A DNA stretch of 64,000 nt from Methylobacterium tardum (GTDB lineage: Bacteria > Pseudomonadota > Alphaproteobacteria > Rhizobiales > Beijerinckiaceae): positions 5,318,501-5,382,500 of the forward strand of contig NZ_CP097484.1 in NCBI RefSeq assembly GCF_023546765.1, given 5' to 3'. Position 1 is the first letter of the stretch. Each line of letters begins with the position of its first letter. The notes under the pieces are model-generated. The model did no database searches and was not told the origin of the DNA. It saw nothing but the letters and a program-made list of their open reading frames with translations. Of the stretch, positions 55,020 to 63,844 are shown piece after piece. Both the position numbers and the translations under genes were made by a program.

Positions 55020-55389
55020 GGAGTCTCCGGCCGACGTGCTCTGTCTGGCCTTCTATGATACCGCTTTCCCATTCACGCAAACAAAAATGCGCCGAGCGGA
55101 AGCTGGTCGGCCTGGATCTCGGCGGCGCTGCATTTATCCGCGGTCGGGCTCTTCGCGGCCTCGATGTGGTGATAGGCCGCCACAACACCTGCTCGGCAAT
55201 TGACTACGACCTACGTTGAAGCGCCACCATTCGAGTGGTTGCCGACGCCCCGCACGTCGAGGCGCTGGTGTCGGTGGCTGGCGGCGCCTTTGTCCACGCT
55301 ATTGAGGCAGATGATTGGCGCTGCGTCAGCCGCCTAATATCTAATTGAGGCACGACCTTAGGCGCTGGAGTTCCTTGCTGCGTGCTCTA
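55020..55389. other. Intergenic stretch left of the IS element
   Basis: About 370 bases upstream of the small island gene operon. Short open frames occur but none has an RBS or recognisable product. It ends at the TA target of the IS element. Confidence 0.45.
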
Positions 55390-56437
55390 GAGCGTTTTCG
55401 ATTTAATCTGGCTCATATCCTGCGGCTCTGAAGAAGTTGGCACATTCGTCAGGTGTGATGGTGTCGATGAGCTGGCCGATGGCTGTCCATAATCCCTCGA
55501 CGGTGCGCTCAGCGGCCTTGCGCAGCAGCGCCTTGAGCTTGGAGAAGGCCATTTCGATCGGGTTGAAGTCGGGCGAGTAGGGCGGGAGGAAGAGCAGCCG
55601 CGCGCCGGCCGCCTCGATAGCCGCGCGCACGGCCGGCCCTTTATGGCTGCCGAGGTTGTCCATCACGACGGTGTCGCCGGGAGTGAGTTCGGGCACCAGC
55701 ACGCGCTCGACGTAAGTCTGGAAGGCGTCGCGGTTGATCGGCCCGTCCAGCACGAACGGCGCCGAGAGACCCGACAGGCGCAGGCCTGCCACGAAGGTTG
55801 TGGTCTTCCAATGACCGTGCGGCACGCCCGAACGAAGCCGTTCGCCGCGCGGGGCACGCCCGCGGGTGCGGGCCATGTTGGTCGAGGTCCAAGTCTCGTC
55901 AAGGAACACGAGGCGGGCGGGGTCGAGGTCGGGCTGGTCCTGGAACCACGCCTCGCGGGCGGCCTTCACGTCCGGGCGGTCCTGCTCCGTGGCGTGAGCT
56001 GTCTTTTTTTGTATGTCAGGCCGCGCGCGTCGAGGAAGCTCCACAGCGTGCCCAGCCCGACTGGGAGAGCGCGCTCCTCCCGCAGGCGGACCCGCATCTC
56101 CTCCAGGGTGACGTCATCCCGCTCGGCGATCAGGGCGCGCAGGAACGCCTCGTGCGGATCGAGCTTGGAGCGGCGTGCCCGACCTTGCGGACGGGCCGCC
56201 ACCGTCCCGGTCGTGGCCAGCGCCGCCATCCAGCGGATCGCGGTCGCAGCCCCCACCCCGAAGCGCTTGGCCGCTTGCCGGCGCGACGTCGCGCCTGCGG
56301 CGTCCACCACCCGCTCACGCAGATCCTGGCTGTAGGGTCGGCCCATGACGTGCTCCTCACAGGAAGCGCGCAATGAATCAGCCCAAATGCCCTGCGTGAA
56401 CCCCAACAGTCCGACTCAGCTCATTCCGAAAACGCTC
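55390..56437. mobile_element. IS630-family insertion sequence, complete
   Basis: Terminal inverted repeats GAGCGTTTTCG on the left (55390-) and the same on the other strand at the right end (56437), followed by partly matching sequence. Both ends are flanked by TA (55388-55389 and 56438-56439), the target duplication typical of IS630/Tc1. Length about 1048 bases. It carries one transposase gene read in two frames. Confidence 0.88.
55403..56406 (-). CDS. IS630-family transposase (two frames joined by -1 frameshift)
   Basis: The first part (from about 56343, MGRPYSQDLRERVVDAA) is the helix-turn-helix DNA-binding domain; the second part (to 55403) is the DDE domain with LVFLDETWTSTNMA, VVMDNLGSHKG and LPPYSPDFNPIEMAFSKLK. 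The frames meet at a run of seven A on the minus strand (AAAAAAA, about 56006-56012); the join requires a -1 shift, which is common for IS630 elements. Function: transposition into TA. Confidence 0.88.
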
Positions 56438-56761
56438 TAACGCTCCTTCTTCCAAGCCTTCCTAATCTCCTTCTGTTACCGGTACAGCGGGTGCCCCGAG
56501 GCCCGGCGCTTAACACGCTTCGTTTTCAGGCTTCGGGCGGATCGGCTCCTTCGACCGGGATGTAGGGCAGCCGCAGTGAGGTCCGATGATCATCGACCGC
56601 AGCACTCGATTAACGCGGCCAACGGGGCAGACGCGATACTGCCCGGAGCGGAACGGGCCTTCTGTTCATTGCCCGAGGCGCCCCGGATCGCTTATCAATG
56701 CCTGAGGCGTTCGACGCGCCGTTGATGAGCCTGCGACAGGTAGGATCAGTGGAATTTTGGC
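56438..56761. other. Intergenic stretch upstream of the Panoptes-like pair
   Basis: About 320 bases between the IS end and the mCpol gene; it must hold the promoter of the pair. No consensus promoter could be named and no gene was recognised. Confidence 0.45.
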
Positions 56762-57127
56762 ATGTTGTTTATAACAGTAGACGGGGACGACATTGGCCAG
56801 AAGATATCTGCATGTTATCTGAATAATGACGTCGAGTCTCTGTCTTTGTTAAATGAATTTGTGCAAAGTATCGTCAGAAAAATTGCAGATTATCTCCAAT
56901 CCGAGGGGTTCAAGATCATATTTTGCGCAGCGGACGGAGTTGCGGGTTTTATTGATCTGCCCGATTTAGATCTAGCTAGAATTTACAACCGAATTTCTAA
57001 TTTTTCCGAAAGACAGCTGACATTCTCGGCAGGAGTTGGGGCTAATTTGCGTGAGTCTTACTTCGCCTTGTCTTTTGCAAAAAGTAACGGGAAAGCACGC
57101 ATCTGCCAATTTAAGGATCTGCCTTGA
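56762..57127 (+). CDS. optS: Minimal CRISPR-polymerase-like nucleotide cyclase (mCpol; OptS of a Panoptes-like system)
   Basis: 121 residues, the full size of the minimal CRISPR polymerase (mCpol) family, which is a stand-alone palm domain related to Cas10 and GGDEF proteins. Visible: LFITVDGDDIGQKI at residues 2-15 with three acids (Asp7, Asp9, Asp10), the central hairpin IIFCAADGVAGF with Asp58, then LTFSAGVGAN and ALSFAKSNGKARI, the helix with conserved Lys107 and Lys111. In published Panoptes systems OptS makes a cyclic dinucleotide that keeps the membrane effector OptE silent. The second motif reads AAD instead of GGD. The gene is AT-rich and is followed after 1 base by the effector gene. 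Confidence 0.82.
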   Translation: MLFITVDGDDIGQKISACYLNNDVESLSLLNEFVQSIVRKIADYLQSEGFKIIFCAADGVAGFIDLPDLDLARIYNRISNFSERQLTFSAGVGANLRESYFALSFAKSNGKARICQFKDLP

Positions 57128-57128
57128 T

Positions 57129-57743
57129 ATGTTTCGCATAATCAACTTTGTGTACGTGCTGCGTTATGTTGCAATCGCGACTACATTCATCAGTATCGCG
57201 TTCTATGAGCTGTTTCGACGGATGATCGGTCATGAATTGCCGCTAGTGAGGATTTTGAGCATAGCTCCCTATGTGGCGCTCATAATAATCTTGTGTATGA
57301 CGACCAATTTGATTGCTAGAAATATTTGGAAGATCTGGTCGAGATTCGATTCATCCCTTTACCCGGATTTGAACGGCACCTGGGAGGGCGAAATCATCAC
57401 AGATCAGGGTGTATCTATACCTGCTCGGGCATTAGTTCGTCAGACTTCGATATTGACTCAAATCGATCTTCATACGGAAACTTCCAAATCTGTAACGCTG
57501 GAAACTACACCTGTTGTAGAGAGCGGGCAGTGTAAACTGTATTATACATATAGATCAAAGCCTAAAAATCCAGATTGGAGTCAGTATACTGGATCTACGA
57601 TTTTCGATGTGCGCGCATCGATGGAACATCCGCATCGGCCGCTGGAGCTTTCCGGTCATTATTTTACCGACAGGAGAACGGTAGGTAGGGTCATTTTGCG
57701 GCAGGTAGATAGTAAATTAGCAAAAGATGTTTCGTATTACTGA
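57129..57743 (+). CDS. optE: Two-TM beta-barrel membrane effector (OptE-like, S-2TM-beta)
   Basis: 204 residues from ATG 57129, 1 base after the optS stop. Two membrane helices (about residues 10-29 and 43-63) are followed by a beta-rich soluble domain that starts YPDLNGTWEGEI (79-90) and ends with SGHYFTDRRTVGRVILR, a pattern shared with Cap15/S-2TM-beta effectors that sense cyclic nucleotides. In Panoptes the effector is held inactive by the OptS product and opens when a phage protein sequesters it, killing the cell. The pairing with an mCpol gene is the main evidence. The gene is AT-rich and foreign-looking. Confidence 0.8.
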   Translation: MFRIINFVYVLRYVAIATTFISIAFYELFRRMIGHELPLVRILSIAPYVALIIILCMTTNLIARNIWKIWSRFDSSLYPDLNGTWEGEIITDQGVSIPARALVRQTSILTQIDLHTETSKSVTLETTPVVESGQCKLYYTYRSKPKNPDWSQYTGSTIFDVRASMEHPHRPLELSGHYFTDRRTVGRVILRQVDSKLAKDVSYY

Positions 57744-57808
57744 GCCTTCAGGCGTTCAGCTTTGGGATTTAGCGAGAGTTCAGACGCCATTATCGCGCGC
57801 GGGCTTTC

Positions 57809-58876
57809 TCACGAGAGCCGCGCCTCAAGCTTCGCGATAGCCGACACCGCCAACGCGTTCGTGCGCGCGAGATAGCGATCAATAATCCGCTGAGCGCTCT
57901 CCAAGGCGTGGCCCGTGATCGAGGCGATCTCCGGCACGGTGCAGCCAGCCTCCGCAAGCATGGTAACAGCCGTACCGCGGATGTCGTGAAAGTGGAGGTC
58001 GGCCGTGATGCCCGACCGCTGAAACGCTCGCCGCCAAGCAGTCTTGAAGGCCTCGATCGTCCAAGGTCGGCCGCTCGGCGACAGGAGGATCGGGCACATC
58101 TCAACGTCAAGCCTAGCCGCCGACGCCAACGCCCGAAGCTCATCGAGCGCAGTCCTCAACGCCTTCGTGCAAGGGATAAAGACCTGAGCGCCCGTCTTCG
58201 ACTGCGTTAGCCGAATGGCGCTGCCATCGTACTGGCCCCACCGTAGCGCGATAAGGTCGCCGCGACGCTGGCCGGTGTGCAAGGCTACAAAGGCTGCGAG
58301 TCGGATCTCCGGCCGCGCCTCGGCGTTGAGCGCTGCGAAGTGCTCAGGAAGCCACAACGTCGCCGAGCGGTCGACCCCGTAAACCCGCCTGAACGTTGCC
58401 AGCGGGTGCTTGTCGATCATCTCGCGGTCAAAGGCGAACTTCAGGATGCGCGCGAGGCGGACGAGCTTGCCGTCGGCGGCCCGCGGATGCTCTTCCGCAA
58501 GTTCATCGCGCCATTCGAGGAAGATCGCGCGAGCGCCTTTCTGCTCAACAGCCGCCAGCGGCATGTCCCCGAATTCGCGCTCGATCGCGTTTATGTTGAA
58601 CTGCTCGGTCTCGCGCGTCGATGCGGCGAGCTTCGTCCAGTCGGGTGCAGACTGATACGTCCGGATAAGCGTCGCGATCGTGCGGGTGCTCGGCCGTGGG
58701 GGACGGAGTAGCGATGCGGCTTCACGATTAGCCCGATCGAGCATGGCCTTGAACGCCGGGGAGGCGGGGTCGTCCGGCAGGCGATGCCCGGTCGCGCGGT
58801 GGTAGTAATAAACCCGCTCGGCTCCGCTCGCGAGCTTGCGCCGGATCGGCTTAACCCCTTCGATTGCGTCGCTCAT
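57809..58876 (-). CDS. int: Tyrosine recombinase (phage-type integrase)
   Basis: 355 residues from ATG 58876. The catalytic residues are visible: first Arg in HTGQRRGDLIALRW, Lys in the beta hairpin (LTQSKTGAQV), H-x-x-R in HFHDIRGTAV, the second His in ITGHALES, and the Tyr in IDRYLARTN. It integrates the element at an attachment site, probably a tRNA gene. It overlaps the excisionase-like gene upstream by 26 bases. The frame extends upstream but without a matching N-terminus. Confidence 0.92.
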   Translation of the reverse strand: MSDAIEGVKPIRRKLASGAERVYYYHRATGHRLPDDPASPAFKAMLDRANREAASLLRPPRPSTRTIATLIRTYQSAPDWTKLAASTRETEQFNINAIEREFGDMPLAAVEQKGARAIFLEWRDELAEEHPRAADGKLVRLARILKFAFDREMIDKHPLATFRRVYGVDRSATLWLPEHFAALNAEARPEIRLAAFVALHTGQRRGDLIALRWGQYDGSAIRLTQSKTGAQVFIPCTKALRTALDELRALASAARLDVEMCPILLSPSGRPWTIEAFKTAWRRAFQRSGITADLHFHDIRGTAVTMLAEAGCTVPEIASITGHALESAQRIIDRYLARTNALAVSAIAKLEARLS

Positions 58877-59159
58877 CGCGCTTCTTTCTCCACTCTTCGA
58901 GCGGGTCGGCTTCAGGCTGTGGGATAGGAGTCGACGCGCGGAGGCTCCCGAGTTGCGAGAGCGCGTCGATAGCCGAGTCAATCGCGTTCCGGTCCCAACG
59001 GGCCGTGCCCGGCAAGGGGTTGGGAATCCGGCCGTCTTTCCGCCAGCGGTCGAAACCGCGCGGCGTGAGACCGAGGTATTGCGCGGCCTGGATCTTCGAG
59101 AGCAGCCGCGGGGGCAGGGCGGTGTGGGCCGCTAAGTCGCGCCGGTCAGCTTTGCGCAT
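58851..59159 (-). CDS. AlpA/excisionase-like helix-turn-helix protein
   Basis: 102 residues from ATG 59159. The core LSKIQAAQYLGLTPRGFDRWRKDGRIPNPLPG is a MerR/AlpA-type winged helix, followed by a basic tail (EWRKKRDERRNRRG). It overlaps the integrase start, so the two are translationally coupled. It is probably a recombination directionality factor or a regulator of int. Confidence 0.8.
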   Translation of the reverse strand: MRKADRRDLAAHTALPPRLLSKIQAAQYLGLTPRGFDRWRKDGRIPNPLPGTARWDRNAIDSAIDALSQLGSLRASTPIPQPEADPLEEWRKKRDERRNRRG

Positions 59160-59255
59160 GAGCAATCCCGTTGTTTGTATGCCGGGATTGTCTTTGAGTC
59201 CGTTTAATGAACAGTTCGACGGATATCAGTCACTAGCAACTGGTATCCGTCAGTA

Positions 59256-62200
59256 TTAATCGTTCAGAGAGCCGTTCTGGGCGGACTCGTACTCCGCCAG
59301 AATCATCCGCATCTCACGGCGAACCGTGCTCGCGATCTCGTTTGCGTCGCCTCCGGTCGAATTGACCGTGAGGTTCACGACGATGCCGCCGCTTCCGTCT
59401 CGTGAGGACGACTTCGATCGAGACTTCGAAGCTTTGACCGTCGCTTGAGCGTGATCCGCCAGGGCGGTCACGCGCGAGGCGAGCCCGGCGTGACGGCCGC
59501 CGCCTCCGCCGTGCGCGCCTCCACCGGACGCCGCGTGCTTGGCGGCGCCTTCCTGAGCGTCACGGATGATCTTGCCGACGGCGACGCTGCTCGGCCCGGC
59601 GATCGGGTCGACGGTCGATCCGCCAGCGCGGGCCGCTGCAAGCTCGCCAGGGTGGCGCTTGAAGCCTTCCCAAGCCCCGAAGCCCTGTGTCTTGCGAATC
59701 CATCCGGCCATCGTCCGTTGGTTCTCGGGCGAGAACTTATCGTCCCATCCGAGGCCGGTCGCCTTCATGGCGTCCTTCATCGTCCGGCCGACGATCTGGA
59801 AGGCGCCAAGCGCCGAGGACGACCCGTGACGGGCGCGGACGCTTCGGCCGAACTGATACGCCTCGCGGAGGTTCATGTCCGTCAGCGGCTTCGAGGGCGA
59901 GCCGTAGCGGCCATATCCGAGCACGGTGTTGTAGGGATCGCGGCCCGACGTGCCCTCGGCCCGCATGACGGCGTCATACCACGACTTTCCGCCGCCGCCC
60001 GGCTCGCCCTTCGGGCCGTTCATCCGCTCGGCGAGATTGTTCAGGTTGGAGTGGCTGGTAATGCTCCCCGAGCCGGCCGGCCGGAATAGCTCGGGGCCCT
60101 TCTCGCCGACGAGGTAGGTCTTCCCGGCCGACACCGGACCGCCGCGCGCGCGGTGCCCGTCGACAGCCGGCGCGCCCGGCGCCGGGGTCGTGCCGCCGAG
60201 ACCGACCGCAGACAGGGCGGAACGCCATGCCGAGCCGACCGCGGCCTTCAGCGCGTCGACGAGCGCTCCGGTAGCGCCGCTGATCCCCGCAATGATCTTA
60301 TCGACAAGCTCCCCGCCAGCCTTCTTCCAATCGAAATTCACGAGCGCGTCATAGCCCTGCCGAGCGACCGCACCGATCTTCTCCGGCAGGCCGGTGAGCG
60401 CGGTCACGACGGCCGCGGCGCCCTGGCCGGCCCACTCGCCCCATGCCTTCCACTTCGCGCCGGACTCGTCGAGCGGGCCGAGGAGGTTGTTTACCCACTG
60501 CCATGCCTGCTTCAGGTAGCCGACGATCGTCTGAACGTTTTGCGCGTTCTCGGGGCCGAGCGCCTTCATGAAGGCGTCGCCAAACGACTTGAAGAAGGTC
60601 CCGAGCCCGCTCAGGTTGTTATAGACCCACAGGCCGAGCGCCGTGAGCGCAACCGTTACGGCCGCGACCGAAACGCCGATCGGCGAGAGGACTGCAGCGA
60701 TCCCGACGAAGGCGCCGCGGAGCAACGTCACGGGAAGCATGAGGATCGCGCGGCCGAGAGCGACGAACGATCCCGCCAGGGCCGCCAGGACGCCCCGCAC
60801 GCCGCCGACGGCGCCGAGAGCAATGATCCCCGCGGCGAGAGCGCGAAGCCGCCCCACGGCCCCGATTGCGCTCGCAACGGCCAAAGCGCGGACGGCGCTC
60901 GCGATCGTCAGAAGGCGAGACGCCAAGCCGAGCGGCGCGGCCAGCGCCAGAAAGCCGAGCGCACGAGCGAGTCCGGTCACGCCGAGCAGGAAGCTCGCGA
61001 TCCGCACGGCCGCAAGCGTGGTGAGCGCCGCCGCGATACCGGCGACGATCTTCGCCGCTTTGGGGTTGCGCATGAGCGCGGCCGAGACCTGATTGATCCC
61101 GCGCGCAATCGCGATCAGCATTTGCGCGACCGGCTTCATAAGCGGTAGCGTCAACGCTGCCCCGATATTCGTCAGAGATGACTTGATCGCCAGTTGCGCG
61201 AATTTCGGGTCGTTGAGCAGGCTCGAATTATAGTTTTCGTTGACGGAAAGGACCTGATTGATAAGAGCTTCGTCTTTCTTCAGACGAGCGCGATCGGCGA
61301 CCGTCGAAATCGCCGCGACGAACGCATTCGCCTTCGTGTTCTTAAAGAGCGTATTGAGCGCGGCGCCGAGCTTGATCGGATCTGTGAGATCGACGCCCCT
61401 CTTCTGAAGCTTCGGAAGAATGGTGTCTTCCATCCACTGAAGCGGGTCCTGATAAGCGCCGCGTGTATTCTCGACTGCCCCCTCTTTCCAGCCCTTGACG
61501 TCGCCCATCTTATTTTTGATGAGCATATTCTTATTGACGAGGCCGAGCTTGACCCACTCGGCCGCCTGTGCGTTGTCCGAGATCTTGCGGCCCGAAATGA
61601 TCGTGCGGAACGCGGTCAGGCCGGTGCCGACCTTGTCGCCGCCCAACTCCTGAATCATCGAAGGCGCGATCCGGGTCAGGAAGCGTTCATTTAACTGCCG
61701 GATACCGACCTGAGCATTGCTCGCGAAGGTGTAGATATCCTCCGGCTTCAGACGGCCGCCGAAGAAGGTCATCGCCTGCGTCAGCTTCTCGGCCTCGCGC
61801 CGATACGTCTCCGGGTTGCTGGCGGAACCCCGGATTTCAAGCGCCTTAATCATCGAGCCGAGCGCGTGCGTCGGGTCCTCGACGTGAACGGTGTTCTTCA
61901 GGACGTCGGCGAGCTTCGAGTTGAAGGTCAGGTTCTCAAGAGCATGGTGATAGTCGCCGAAGGCGCCGGTCGTCTCGTTTAGGAGCTTGATCCCGTTCAC
62001 CATCGTCGACGTCGGAAGCTCCGAGATCGCGTCGGTCGCGGCCTTGATCCCCTCGGCGATCTCGTGCGCGGACCGGCCGGCGTTCCGTAGGCCCTGGATC
62101 TCGTGAGCGAGTTCGGCGCCGTCGCCGAAGGCGTGCTTGCAGCTGAAAGCGAGGCCGCCACCGGCCGCCATTGCAGCCGCGGCCTTCATGCTCTCGCCTA

Positions 62201-62351
62201 TGCCCTTCATCGCGGCCTTCGCATCGGCCGCGCGCTTGAGCATGTGCCGATTTAATCCGTCGAGCTTGCCCTGAACCGTATTGATCGCGTTCGTAAAGGA
62301 CGGGGCGACGCGACCGCCGACGTTGACGAAGACGGAAAATTGCTTTGCCAT
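59256..62351 (-). CDS. Phage tail tape measure protein with a muramidase-like domain
   Basis: 1031 residues. The N-terminal part is helical (NVGGRVAPSFTNAINTV), the centre has long hydrophobic helices (about 430-580), and GGPVSAGKTYLVGEKGPELF is a common tape measure signature. Near residues 800-900 is a lysozyme-like region resembling GH104 endolysins: MRAEGTSGRDPYNTVLGYG and SSSALGAFQIVGRTMKD. The protein sets tail length and, with the lytic domain, helps the tail pass the cell wall. Confidence 0.88.
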   Translation of the reverse strand: MAKQFSVFVNVGGRVAPSFTNAINTVQGKLDGLNRHMLKRAADAKAAMKGIGESMKAAAAMAAGGGLAFSCKHAFGDGAELAHEIQGLRNAGRSAHEIAEGIKAATDAISELPTSTMVNGIKLLNETTGAFGDYHHALENLTFNSKLADVLKNTVHVEDPTHALGSMIKALEIRGSASNPETYRREAEKLTQAMTFFGGRLKPEDIYTFASNAQVGIRQLNERFLTRIAPSMIQELGGDKVGTGLTAFRTIISGRKISDNAQAAEWVKLGLVNKNMLIKNKMGDVKGWKEGAVENTRGAYQDPLQWMEDTILPKLQKRGVDLTDPIKLGAALNTLFKNTKANAFVAAISTVADRARLKKDEALINQVLSVNENYNSSLLNDPKFAQLAIKSSLTNIGAALTLPLMKPVAQMLIAIARGINQVSAALMRNPKAAKIVAGIAAALTTLAAVRIASFLLGVTGLARALGFLALAAPLGLASRLLTIASAVRALAVASAIGAVGRLRALAAGIIALGAVGGVRGVLAALAGSFVALGRAILMLPVTLLRGAFVGIAAVLSPIGVSVAAVTVALTALGLWVYNNLSGLGTFFKSFGDAFMKALGPENAQNVQTIVGYLKQAWQWVNNLLGPLDESGAKWKAWGEWAGQGAAAVVTALTGLPEKIGAVARQGYDALVNFDWKKAGGELVDKIIAGISGATGALVDALKAAVGSAWRSALSAVGLGGTTPAPGAPAVDGHRARGGPVSAGKTYLVGEKGPELFRPAGSGSITSHSNLNNLAERMNGPKGEPGGGGKSWYDAVMRAEGTSGRDPYNTVLGYGRYGSPSKPLTDMNLREAYQFGRSVRARHGSSSALGAFQIVGRTMKDAMKATGLGWDDKFSPENQRTMAGWIRKTQGFGAWEGFKRHPGELAAARAGGSTVDPIAGPSSVAVGKIIRDAQEGAAKHAASGGGAHGGGGGRHAGLASRVTALADHAQATVKASKSRSKSSSRDGSGGIVVNLTVNSTGGDANEIASTVRREMRMILAEYESAQNGSLND

Positions 62352-62357
62352 GATGCG

Positions 62358-62606
62358 TCAAGCCGAATGACGAAGTAGAAAATCGTCGACCTTCGCCGCG
62401 TCGGCCTCTTCCATCTTGCGGAGGACGTCGCGACTGCAGCCCGTCACTATCGCCGCGAGGGCCATGCCGCGGGCGTATCGGGTGAAGTTCCCGCGGCGAG
62501 CCCGCCGGAAGTCTTCAGCGGTCGGCGGGCGAACGGTGATGACGTTGTGCGTTACCCCGTCCGACTCGATTGGGTGATCGAGGGTGATCTCAACGCCGCC
62601 GCTCAT
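62358..62606 (-). CDS. Phage tail assembly chaperone (Mu gp41-type)
   Basis: 82 residues from ATG 62606; the longer frame upstream is not used because the preceding gene ends in the TGATG overlap. The sequence begins MSGGVEITLDHPIESDGVTH and contains VRPPTAEDFRRARRG, a pattern seen in gp41-like tail assembly proteins. It sits right before the tape measure gene, where tail chaperones are normally found. Confidence 0.75.
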   Translation of the reverse strand: MSGGVEITLDHPIESDGVTHNVITVRPPTAEDFRRARRGNFTRYARGMALAAIVTGCSRDVLRKMEEADAAKVDDFLLRHSA

Positions 62607-63379
62607 CACTGCTTCCTCGGCCAGAAGGCGTCCGCACCGAGACGAGCCGTGGGCAGGCGTAAGCCCTCGTGGGGCGAGAACCCCTTCCGGCCCGGTCGGG
62701 TCTGGCCGGGGATGATTGTCCGCTTGGTCCGCTTCTGGGCGCCCGCGATGGAAGTGAAGCGCCCCCCGTTCCGCTCCCCGAACACGCCGATCAGTCGCCA
62801 CCTGCCGTTCTCGTCGAGATAGCCCCACTGCTCTTCTTCCACGACCCGATCCGGCTCGACCGCGTCCGGCTCGGTCAGGAACCGTTCGCCGATCCCGACT
62901 ACTCGCGATGGCCGTTTGAGCGCGGGATCGTCACGCGACGCCGCGCCGATGGTGTAGTTCGTCCCGTCGACCTCAACGGCGATCTCGCGTAGGGCAGCCG
63001 CCACTTTGGCGAGCCTTGCTGCGTGCTTCTCGTAGTCTGCCAGGAGCTTCGGACCCTCTTCGTCGACCCGGCGCTGAGCCGCATTGGCACGCGCGGACAG
63101 TGCAGCAGCGGCCTCGCTCTTCTCGGCCTGCTCGCGGACAGCCACAAGCTGCTTAATCTGCGCCGTGAGGCGGGCTTCCGAGCGCATGGCGGCGGCAAGC
63201 TCATCATCCGCCTCGGCGTGCTGCTCGTCGGTCATGTCGGCGACAAGTTCGAGCGTGGCGCGGGCCCTGGCGATGCGGGCCGGTACGTCACGAAGCTCGG
63301 CCTCGGCGTCGGCAAGGGCAGCGGCGACCCTGACGGAGGTCGGCTTCTCCGCGCCGAAGATGCGAGTGAGGAAGGACAT
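62606..63379 (-). CDS. Phage coiled-coil protein of unknown function
   Basis: 257 residues: a long helical, Glu/Ala/Arg-rich N-terminal part (about 1-130, RVAAALADAEAELRDVPARI) suggests a coiled coil, and the C-terminal part has WGYLDENGRWRLIGVFGERNGG. The stop overlaps the tail chaperone start (TGATG). Probably a structural or scaffold protein of the phage; no exact family was recognised. Confidence 0.65.
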   Translation of the reverse strand: MSFLTRIFGAEKPTSVRVAAALADAEAELRDVPARIARARATLELVADMTDEQHAEADDELAAAMRSEARLTAQIKQLVAVREQAEKSEAAAALSARANAAQRRVDEEGPKLLADYEKHAARLAKVAAALREIAVEVDGTNYTIGAASRDDPALKRPSRVVGIGERFLTEPDAVEPDRVVEEEQWGYLDENGRWRLIGVFGERNGGRFTSIAGAQKRTKRTIIPGQTRPGRKGFSPHEGLRLPTARLGADAFWPRKQ

Positions 63380-63412
63380 CAGTGATCCTGAGACGGTGAG
63401 AGGCGGAAGGGA

Positions 63413-63655
63413 TTAGCGAGAGCCGGGAAGCGCGAAGCCGTTGCGGCCGGCGGTGAGTTCGGCGGGCGCGGACAGGCCGGCTGCGTTCATGAACTCGGCG
63501 ACCTCGGCCGGCGCGTAGCGAACGGTATGGGGACCGACCCGGATGGGCCGTGGGCCAGTGCCGTCACGGTCCATGCGGCGCAGCGTCCGCGTGCTGACGC
63601 CGAGCATGCCGGACAGGTCCGGCCGCGTCAGGCACTGCTTGAGTCTGATATTCAT
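63413..63655 (-). CDS. Helix-turn-helix phage protein (AlpA/MerR-like)
   Basis: 80 residues from ATG 63655. The core LTRPDLSGMLGVSTRTLRRM is a helix-turn-helix with RVGPHTVRYAPAEVAEFM, as in AlpA-type regulators and small excisionases. It lies upstream of the phage structural genes on the same strand and opposite the next gene. Confidence 0.75.
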   Translation of the reverse strand: MNIRLKQCLTRPDLSGMLGVSTRTLRRMDRDGTGPRPIRVGPHTVRYAPAEVAEFMNAAGLSAPAELTAGRNGFALPGSR

Positions 63656-63844
63656 TGAAGGCTGTCCCCATCGGGTGTGGGGACATATGCGGCCATATCC
63701 GGCCACCTGTCGGGGTCGTTTCGGTATCCTCATGGGGCTCTGCTGCCGCGTTAGTCCGTCTCAGTCTGAAAAGGACAACGAACTTGTGGACAGCGCTGCC
63801 GAATTTACTGTATTCAGGAAATTCGACTGAGGGAGAAAACGGCA

